Source: Candidatus Iainarchaeum sp.
Lineage (GTDB): Archaea > Iainarchaeota > Iainarchaeia > Iainarchaeales > GCA-2688035
Reading direction: 5' to 3'
Length of the DNA stretch: 19,007 nucleotides
Assembly: GCA_017609945.1 (NCBI GenBank)
Contig: JAFCCZ010000007.1
Coordinates: 1-19,007 of the forward strand
In this document: piece after piece, positions 14,047 through 19,007 of the stretch
Layout: each line of letters starts with the position of its first letter
Position numbering within the stretch: position 1 is the stretch's first letter
The notes under the pieces: generated by a model
What the model was told of the DNA's origin: nothing
Database searches by the model: none
Seen by the model: the letters and a program-made list of their open reading frames with translations, nothing else
Program-made: the position numbers and the translations under genes

Positions 14047-14508
14047 ATGTCTATACATAATATCCTCTATATTATCCTGCTTACCCTGATTCCCACGCTG
14101 GAACTTCGCGCAAGCATACCCTACGGAATACTTATTGCAAGGCTTCCTGCCCTGGAAGTTTTTGCAATCGCCGTTGTTGTGAACATTTTGCTTGGCCTGG
14201 TTCTCTTTCTCTTCTTGGATTCACTTGTAAAGTTTTTCACGCGCTTCCAATTAATTAATAATATATATGAGAAGATTATCGCTCGCACCCAGCGAAAGGT
14301 TAAACCCTACGTTGAGCGCTTTGGAACGATTGGAATCGCCCTCTTTATTGGGATTCCCCTTCCTGGCTCCGGCGTTTGGACCGGAGCGCTTGCAGCCTAT
14401 CTTCTTGGATTGAAGTTCAGGAAATTCGTGCTGGCAGACATTGTTGGGGTTTTGATTGCAGGGGTTCTGGTTACAGCAATCTCGCTTGGGTTGCTGGGCG
14501 GGATGTAA
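14047..14508 (+). CDS. Small multidrug export-like membrane protein (COG2426 type)
   Basis: A 153-residue polytopic membrane protein with the family marks of the putative small multidrug exporter group: TLELRASIPYGI near the N terminus, and IPLPGSGVWTGALAAYLLG, a glycine-rich re-entrant-like segment, at about 104-122. It has about four hydrophobic stretches separated by a basic loop (ARTQRKVKPYVERFG). The family name reflects early annotation; the transported substrate is not established. ATG 14047 lies in the divergent gap with the surface-protein gene. The gene converges with the methylthioadenosine phosphorylase gene, the two stops being 7 bases apart. Confidence 0.8.
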   Translation: MSIHNILYIILLTLIPTLELRASIPYGILIARLPALEVFAIAVVVNILLGLVLFLFLDSLVKFFTRFQLINNIYEKIIARTQRKVKPYVERFGTIGIALFIGIPLPGSGVWTGALAAYLLGLKFRKFVLADIVGVLIAGVLVTAISLGLLGGM

Positions 14509-14515
14509 TCCAAAA

Positions 14516-15316
14516 TCAGTCTTCGCCAACATTTATTATCGCGCCATCAATGTGCTTTTGGCAGTCGCACTCCGTGAAATTGATTTTTGGAATCGTTTCA
14601 AGCAAAAGCTTCTTAACATTCTCAACATTGCTTTTGAAAACCTCCAAAACTGTTGCAATGTCAACAGTTTCCTCCGCGCGCCAGCAGTCATAGTCGGTCG
14701 CCATGGCAATTGCCTGGTAACACATTCCCGCTTCCCTTGCAAGAACAATCTCTGGAACTGTTGACATGTTTATTATGTCGCCGCCGATTTTCCTGAACAT
14801 ATTGGATTCTGCCCTAGTTGAAAATCGCGGTCCCTCAATTGTTACAATTACCCCTTCCGGGCGGTGCGATAGCTTCAGTTCCTTTGCCTTTTCAATCAAT
14901 AGCTCGCGCAGCTTTTGGCAGAATGGATCAGCCATTGGAATGTGGCAAACTTTGTCCTTGTCAAAGAATGTGCTGCTCCTCTTGCTTGTCCAGTCAATGA
15001 ACTGGTCTGGGAAAACAATCATGCCGCGCGTTATTTCCTCGCGCAATGAGCCGCAGGCGGTTGTTGCAAGCACGTGCTTTACCCTCTGGTCTTTCAAAGC
15101 CCAGATGTTTGCCCTGTTGTTCACATTGCTTGGCATTATCCCGTGCTTTTTCCCGTGCCTTGAAATAATTGCAACCTTTTTTCCTGCAATCTCGCCAACA
15201 ACCAGCGGTGAAGAAGGCTTGCCGTAAGGTGTTTCAATTTTAACCTCTTTCGCGTTCTTTAAAATGTCCGCCTTGTCCAGTCCAGAGCCGCCGATTATTC
15301 CGATCACTTCAATCAA
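14516..15316 (-). CDS. mtnP: S-methyl-5'-thioadenosine phosphorylase
   Basis: The enzyme cleaves methylthioadenosine with phosphate to adenine and 5-methylthioribose-1-phosphate. The 266-residue protein has the N-terminal phosphate loop IGIIGGSGLD, SRHGKKHGIMPSNVNNRANIWAL, TACGSLRE, the ribose/sulfur site region EGPRFSTRAES, NMSTVPE and ATDYDCW, whose aspartates select adenine rather than hypoxanthine. The start is TTG 15316, overlapping the kinase stop by 3 bases, with GGAG at 6-base spacing. It is the last gene of the minus-strand operon. With the upstream adenine phosphoribosyltransferase it would return adenine to AMP. No methylthioribose isomerase is in the window. A broader purine nucleoside phosphorylase role cannot be excluded. 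Confidence 0.95.
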   Translation of the reverse strand: MIEVIGIIGGSGLDKADILKNAKEVKIETPYGKPSSPLVVGEIAGKKVAIISRHGKKHGIMPSNVNNRANIWALKDQRVKHVLATTACGSLREEITRGMIVFPDQFIDWTSKRSSTFFDKDKVCHIPMADPFCQKLRELLIEKAKELKLSHRPEGVIVTIEGPRFSTRAESNMFRKIGGDIINMSTVPEIVLAREAGMCYQAIAMATDYDCWRAEETVDIATVLEVFKSNVENVKKLLLETIPKINFTECDCQKHIDGAIINVGED

Positions 15317-15825
15317 AACTCCACTATCTTCTTGAACTCGTTAACCCTTTTATCAATATCTTCCGCTGAAATTTTCTTCAGGCTGTCCAAAGAGAATCCC
15401 TCGGCATTATAGCTTGCAACCGCGGAAGCGCAGACTATTGCCCTCCTAACATTCTCCTCGCCCAAATCTCCCGTTTTTGCAAGATATCCAATAAGGGCAC
15501 CCGCAAAGCTGTCTCCCGCTCCGGTCGGGTCAACAACCTTTTCCAGGGGATAACCAGGGATTGAAAAGAAGGAATTCTCTGTCATGAAAATGCAGCCGTG
15601 CTCTCCCTTCTTGATTATGGCAATTTTTGAGTCAAGCTTCAGAATTTCTTTGGCGGCCTTCACCAGGCTGGCGGTCTTGAACAACTGCCTGGCCTCGCCG
15701 TCATTCATCAGCGCAATATCCGACAGCTTTACCATTTCAAGGACTGCTTTCCTGTCCTTTTCAATGTAGTAATTCATTGTGTCGGAAACAACAAGCTTTG
15801 GCCGCTTTGCCATCTGCTCTAACAC
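15313..15825 (-). CDS. PfkB-family kinase, C-terminal part after in-frame TGA
   Basis: This is the downstream part of the kinase begun at 16218, in the same frame. Coding sense resumes directly after the TGA at 15853-15855 as NFEPAIQKSVLEQM; ATG 15825 is only the first in-frame ATG. It holds SDTMNYYIE, the substrate-lid region DIALMNDGEARQLF, and the PfkB signature DPTGAGDSFAGALIGYLA with the catalytic base Asp of GAGD, so nucleotide and catalytic sites are complete. Its terminal TGA overlaps the mtnP start. The full kinase would be 301 residues, normal for the family. Confidence 0.85.
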   Translation of the reverse strand: MLEQMAKRPKLVVSDTMNYYIEKDRKAVLEMVKLSDIALMNDGEARQLFKTASLVKAAKEILKLDSKIAIIKKGEHGCIFMTENSFFSIPGYPLEKVVDPTGAGDSFAGALIGYLAKTGDLGEENVRRAIVCASAVASYNAEGFSLDSLKKISAEDIDKRVNEFKKIVEF

Positions 15826-15852
15826 ACTTTTCTGGATTGCTGGCTCAAAGTT

Positions 15853-16218
15853 TCACAGAAACAGGTAGTCGGCGTTTTTGTATTCCTCTGGAACCTTTGG
15901 ATCAAAGCCCTCAACAACGTTCAGCTGCACGTCAAGGGTTTCAGCGGCGTTAATGTCAAAGCCGTACTTTCCCCTCCAGTAAAATGTTTTTCCCTGCGCG
16001 TGCTCCACTCCCTTCAAATCAATCCCGCGCGACTCCAAGAAGTTTGAGTGCTCTTTTGGGAAGTCGCTTCCAACAATGCTCACAATTCCAGGCTTAACAA
16101 AAAGCGAGGCAGCGGTCGCGGCATAGGTTGCGCTTCCGCCCAAAGCGTTTTCCACTTTCCCAAAAGGTGTTTCCAAAGAGTCAAAGGCCATTGAGCCAAG
16201 AATTACTACGTCAACCAC
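15853..16218 (-). CDS. PfkB-family carbohydrate/nucleoside kinase, N-terminal part (stopped by TGA)
   Basis: The first 121 residues of a ribokinase-like kinase: strand VDVVILGSMAFDSLETPFG, the sugar-site loop GGSATYAATAASLF, VGSDFPKEHSNFLESRGIDL, and the lid region ETLDVQLNVVEGFDP ending NADYLFL. TGA at codon 122 breaks it, and the expected continuation (x-NFEPAIQ) follows in frame. As I recall, related kinases read FLANIDP or FLGNIDP here, so a GGA to TGA change is the simplest single substitution. The gene begins 5 bases after the phosphoribosyltransferase stop and overlaps mtnP, which suggests a substrate in nucleoside or ribose-phosphate salvage. The exact substrate is unknown. Confidence 0.85.
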   Translation of the reverse strand: MVDVVILGSMAFDSLETPFGKVENALGGSATYAATAASLFVKPGIVSIVGSDFPKEHSNFLESRGIDLKGVEHAQGKTFYWRGKYGFDINAAETLDVQLNVVEGFDPKVPEEYKNADYLFL

Positions 16219-16223
16219 TGCAA

Positions 16224-16763
16224 TTACTCCTTTACTTCGTCGCTGTCGTAGTGCAGCATTGTGAACAGGTCGTATCCCTTGAGTTTTTCCCGCCCTTTCA
16301 AGAAATCCAATTCAACAAGGCAGCAAATGCCGTCCACTTCGCCGCCCAGCTTTTCAATTAGACCAACCGCTGCCTGGGATGTCCCACCGGTGGCCAAGAG
16401 GTCATCAACAATAAGGCACTTATCCCCTTTCTCAATTGCGTCCCTGTGCACTTCAAACCTGTCTGTACCGTACTCTTTCTCAAATTCCTGGCTAATGGTT
16501 TCCGCAGGCAGCTTTCCCGGCTTTCGCAGCGGCACAAACCCCGCGTGAAACTCGTAGGCCAAAATTGAGCCAAAGATGAATCCGCGCGATTCCATTGAAA
16601 CAATTTTGTCAAAGTGCTTTCCGCTCTTCAAATAGTGCTCCACCATCTCGTCCACCGCCTGCCTGAATGCCTTTGCGTCCTGCAGCAGGCTGGTCACATC
16701 GTAGAAAAGAATTCCGTCCTTCGGAAAGTTGGGAACCCGCCTGATTTTCTTATCTAAGTCCAT
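16224..16763 (-). CDS. apt: Adenine phosphoribosyltransferase
   Basis: The enzyme makes AMP from adenine and PRPP in the cytoplasm. The 179-residue length and motifs fit: KIRRVPNFPKDGILFYDVT at the N terminus (the Apt-specific PNFPKxGIxFxD), VSMESRGFIFG at 55-65 (AxExRGFxFG), and the PRPP-binding loop CLIVDDLLATGGT at 116-128. It lies in one operon with mtnP, whose product adenine is its substrate, and sits 5 bases upstream of the kinase. ATG 16763 is preceded by a weak GTGAT. Confidence 0.95.
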   Translation of the reverse strand: MDLDKKIRRVPNFPKDGILFYDVTSLLQDAKAFRQAVDEMVEHYLKSGKHFDKIVSMESRGFIFGSILAYEFHAGFVPLRKPGKLPAETISQEFEKEYGTDRFEVHRDAIEKGDKCLIVDDLLATGGTSQAAVGLIEKLGGEVDGICCLVELDFLKGREKLKGYDLFTMLHYDSDEVKE

Positions 16764-16792
16764 GGAGTATCACAAATTTTTCTTCAGAGAAC

Positions 16793-17518
16793 TTATTTAA
16801 ACCCTTTCCAGCCAAAGATCGCTTTCTCGTACCTCTCAAAGGTATCGGTCTGGAAAAACTGCGAAACGCACTTCAGTCCGAAAACCTTGCCCTCTTCAAT
16901 CATTTTGGGAAAGGTTTCCTTCTCAATTGAAACCATCTTGCCGGTGGGAATATAGTCAAGAACCTGCGGCGAGAGAATGTAGGCCCCGGCGTTAATCAAC
17001 TTTGTCCCTGCCTCTGCTTCTCCCTCTGGGTGCTCGTCCCAGCCGACAATCTTTTCCCCCTCCAGGCGCACAAGGCCCCCTGCCTTGGAGTACTCAATTT
17101 CGGTTAACGCAATGGCTGCGCCTGCCTTATTTTTATCAAACACACCGTTTAGTCCCTCAAAGTCAATGTTCTTGCACTCGTCCCCGTTCATCATAATGAA
17201 TTTGCCCTCTCCCTTGAAGTGCTGCTCCGCAAACTTCAGGGCGCCGGCGGTTCCCAAAAACTCGTCCTCAACATTGTAGTGCAGCTTCAGCCCAAGGCCC
17301 TCTCCCTTTCCAAACCTTTCCTCAATCTGCTCAGCCTTGTAGCCCAAAGCAAGAACAACCTCTTCAACGCCAAACAGCTTGCACAATTCAAGGTTCCACT
17401 GCAGAACCGGCTTGCCCTTTACTGGAATAAGTGGCTTTGCAATCTCGTAAGTTAACGGCCTTAGCCTTGTTCCCTCGCCGCCAGCGAGAATGAAGGCCTT
17501 TTTGATTCCCAAACTCAT
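16793..17518 (-). CDS. Sugar-phosphate nucleotidyltransferase
   Basis: A 241-residue nucleotidyltransferase of the NTP_transferase family, which activates sugar-1-phosphates to NDP-sugars. The signature KAFILAGGEGTRLRPLT is at 7-23, KPLIPVKGKPVLQWNLE follows, GTAGAL is at 89-94, and the metal-binding Asp is 113 in NGDE. It has only the catalytic domain and lacks the left-handed beta-helix C terminus of the bifunctional forms. Mannose-1-phosphate guanylyltransferase or glucose-1-phosphate uridylyl/thymidylyltransferase are all possible; the sequence does not decide. ATG 17518 overlaps the dehydrogenase stop in ATGA, so the two are translationally coupled. The product could feed glycosylation on the polyprenyl carrier. 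Confidence 0.9.
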   Translation of the reverse strand: MSLGIKKAFILAGGEGTRLRPLTYEIAKPLIPVKGKPVLQWNLELCKLFGVEEVVLALGYKAEQIEERFGKGEGLGLKLHYNVEDEFLGTAGALKFAEQHFKGEGKFIMMNGDECKNIDFEGLNGVFDKNKAGAAIALTEIEYSKAGGLVRLEGEKIVGWDEHPEGEAEAGTKLINAGAYILSPQVLDYIPTGKMVSIEKETFPKMIEEGKVFGLKCVSQFFQTDTFERYEKAIFGWKGFK

Positions 17519-18699
17519 TGCGATTCCTCAAAAAACTTGACTAATATATCTTTATTATATACATCTATTGGATTGTACTTGATTGTTTCGCCGGAAATTT
17601 CCATCGCGGTGTCAACAATCTCCGAAAACTTTTCCTTTGGAACTTTTAACTCTGCAAGCCCTTTCTCCAGCCCAAGCTTCTCTCGCAGCTCGCCAACGGC
17701 CTTAACCGAGAGCATGGCATCCTCTTTTCCCATCTCCCCGGAAACCTTTTCGCCCAGCGCCTGCGCAATCTGCGCATACTTTTTCACTAACTCCCCAGAG
17801 CCATTTTCAATATTGTGCTTCATCACTGCCTGGGAGAGTGTTGCAAGCGCCTGGCCGTGCGCTATCTCCGGAAAAAAGCCTGAGAGCGTGTTTGCGATTG
17901 GGTGGATTGCGTTAACCACTGCGGTGGAAATCGCAAACCCTGCCAAGGTGTCAGCGACAGCCATTGCAGTTCTTGCATCAAGGTCCTCGCCGTTATTGAA
18001 CGCTTTCTCAAGGTTGTCTGCAACAAGCTCAACTGCCCTTAGGCACAAGGCATCTGAAACAGGGTTGGACTGCTTGTTTGTAAAGGCCTCCATTGCGTGC
18101 GTCAGAACGTCAAACCCGGACTCAGCGGTAACCTTCTGCGGCATGTGCTTTGCAATCTCAACGTCGTAAATTGATTTTCTTGGAAAAATAAACTCGCTTG
18201 AAAGCACGGCCTTCTTGTTTGCAGCCCTGTTTGTTATAACAAGGCAGGGTGTAACATGGCTTCCGCTTCCGGAAGTGCTTGTTACCACAACAATTGGAAG
18301 AATCTTCTCGGTTAGTTGCCTTTTGCCGGTGACAAAGTCCCAAATGCTCTCGGCTTCCCCGCAGCCTGCCGCAATGGCAATCGCCTTTGAGGCGTCCATC
18401 ACACTGCCCCCGCCCAGGGCCACAACAACGTCGCATTTCTTTTCAATGCAGAGTTCCGCGCCATCTTTCACGTTCTGGATGGTTGGGTTTGGCTCAACCC
18501 CTGAGAAGACGGCAGCGGAAACCCCTGCTTTCTCAAGCGATTCAACTGTCTTGTCCAGGAATCCAAGGCGCTTCATGCTGGACTTTCCGGTAACAATTAG
18601 CGCGGCATTTCCAATCTTGACGGTTTCTCCGCCAAGCTTTGAGAGAACCCCTGCCCCCAAAAGCAGGTCTGTTCTCGGCAAAAAATATGAAATTCCCAT
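17515..18699 (-). CDS. Iron-containing alcohol dehydrogenase
   Basis: A 394-residue group III (Fe-dependent) alcohol dehydrogenase. The nucleotide-binding GGGSVMDASKA is at 96-106, TSTSGSGSHVT lies at about 140-150, and the metal ligands are Asp197 and His201 (FDVLTHAMEAF), His266 (AIHPIAN) and His281 (IAHGQA). All four ligands are present, so it should be active, reducing an aldehyde or oxidising an alcohol with NAD(P). It is the first gene of the minus-strand operon, coupled to the nucleotidyltransferase by a 4-base overlap. ATG 18699 lies about 7 bases after the predicted transcript start. The substrate is unknown. Presence with MTA phosphorylase recalls the bacterial DHAP shunt, where such an enzyme reduces methylthioacetaldehyde; that is a hypothesis only. 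Confidence 0.93.
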   Translation of the reverse strand: MGISYFLPRTDLLLGAGVLSKLGGETVKIGNAALIVTGKSSMKRLGFLDKTVESLEKAGVSAAVFSGVEPNPTIQNVKDGAELCIEKKCDVVVALGGGSVMDASKAIAIAAGCGEAESIWDFVTGKRQLTEKILPIVVVTSTSGSGSHVTPCLVITNRAANKKAVLSSEFIFPRKSIYDVEIAKHMPQKVTAESGFDVLTHAMEAFTNKQSNPVSDALCLRAVELVADNLEKAFNNGEDLDARTAMAVADTLAGFAISTAVVNAIHPIANTLSGFFPEIAHGQALATLSQAVMKHNIENGSGELVKKYAQIAQALGEKVSGEMGKEDAMLSVKAVGELREKLGLEKGLAELKVPKEKFSEIVDTAMEISGETIKYNPIDVYNKDILVKFFEESQ

Positions 18700-18727
18700 T
18701 TTAACCGATTAATTTAGGAATGAATTA

Positions 18728-18735
18728 TTTATATT
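18728..18735. promoter_or_regulatory. Shared divergent TATA region
   Basis: TTTATATT on the plus strand, overlapping TATAAATA on the minus strand, lies 31 bases before ATG 18766 on one side and 29 before ATG 18699 on the other. Either direction predicts a very short leader, and the two promoters cannot easily be occupied together. Confidence 0.5.
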
Positions 18736-18765
18736 GTTTATTAATGAAATAATAGTCTGGTTCCC

Positions 18766-19007
18766 ATGCCCTCTCTTGTCGGAATAAGCTCAAGCTATTT
18801 TGCCACCCGCGGATTTGGAATTTACGAGTCAGTGGCCAGGGCCAAAGAGCTTGGCTTTGGGCTGGTGGAGCTTGGGGCGGCGCACTCTTTTGAGAAGGGA
18901 ATCTGGAAAACCGTTGGCAGGATAAAGAGGGATTTTCCGGATTTGAATTTTACCGTTCACGGGGTCTTTCCCCCGAGGGAGCAGAGGTTTTGGTTCAACC
19001 CCTCGCT
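18766..19007 (+). CDS. TIM-barrel protein (xylose isomerase / AP endonuclease 2-like), 5' part
   Basis: The open frame runs off the right edge after 80 codons. It starts MPSLVGISSSYFATRGFG, then IYESVARAKELGFGLVELG (first helix and second strand of a TIM barrel, with the family's typical LGFxxVELG), and FTVHGVFPP, where His begins the metal-site region of the xylose isomerase-like/endonuclease IV superfamily. Sugar isomerase, epimerase or DNA endonuclease cannot be separated from this part. It is divergent from the alcohol dehydrogenase operon. Confidence 0.75.
   Translation, partial: MPSLVGISSSYFATRGFGIYESVARAKELGFGLVELGAAHSFEKGIWKTVGRIKRDFPDLNFTVHGVFPPREQRFWFNPS

Noticed and set aside
15853..15855. 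Selenocysteine codon
   Set aside because: No SECIS-like hairpin was recognised, the position is not a known redox site in PfkB kinases, and the expected residue is small (Ala/Gly).
18215..18712. Plus-strand 165-codon ORF
   Set aside because: It is antisense to the alcohol dehydrogenase, which has all family motifs and metal ligands.

Overview
The window looks archaeal. Several genes carry archaeal TATA-like boxes about 25-30 bases before the inferred transcript start. The tRNA-Gln gene has no encoded CCA and carries a 17-nt intron that folds as a canonical bulge-helix-bulge. The gene content fits too: a geranylgeranyl-reductase-family enzyme carrying an intein, a DUF1616 membrane protein, a short cis-prenyltransferase and an archaeal RelE/DUF2683-type toxin-antitoxin pair. 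Compact layout, many 4-base stop/start overlaps and secreted proteins with a C-terminal anchor suggest a small-genome archaeon, perhaps DPANN. That last assignment is inference only.

Layout: 1-115 is a 23-bp tandem repeat running off the left edge. 157-2831 is a P2A-type (Ca2+-ATPase-like) pump split by a one-base frameshift. 2874-3902 is a cysteine-rich secreted, membrane-anchored protein. 3965-4912 is a small AT-rich island with a toxin-antitoxin operon and an orphan antitoxin-like gene. It lies immediately downstream of the intact tRNA-Gln(CTG), and a displaced copy of that tRNA's 3' end marks its far side, the classic footprint of integration into a tRNA gene. 5022-5717 is the cis-prenyltransferase, divergent from a three-gene run (small helical protein, DUF192, CYTH). 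6994-7167 is a small zinc-finger-like protein. 7441-10212 encodes the FAD-dependent geranylgeranyl reductase interrupted by a 541-residue intein with a LAGLIDADG homing endonuclease. 10334-10693 is a DUF1616 fragment-length membrane protein, convergent with a ~1060-residue multidomain surface protein (10710-13892). 14047-14508 is a small integral membrane exporter-like protein.

14516-18699 is a minus-strand operon, in transcription order Fe-dependent alcohol dehydrogenase, sugar nucleotidyltransferase, adenine phosphoribosyltransferase, PfkB kinase (interrupted by an in-frame TGA) and methylthioadenosine phosphorylase. MtnP and Apt together would recycle the adenine of methylthioadenosine to AMP; the kinase probably acts on a sugar or nucleoside in the same salvage route. 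A TIM-barrel protein starts divergently at 18766 and runs off the right edge.

The most notable observations are the intein inside a lipid-saturating flavoenzyme, the tRNA-bounded toxin-antitoxin island with an operator overlapping its TATA box, the in-frame TGA in the kinase, and the frameshifted ATPase.
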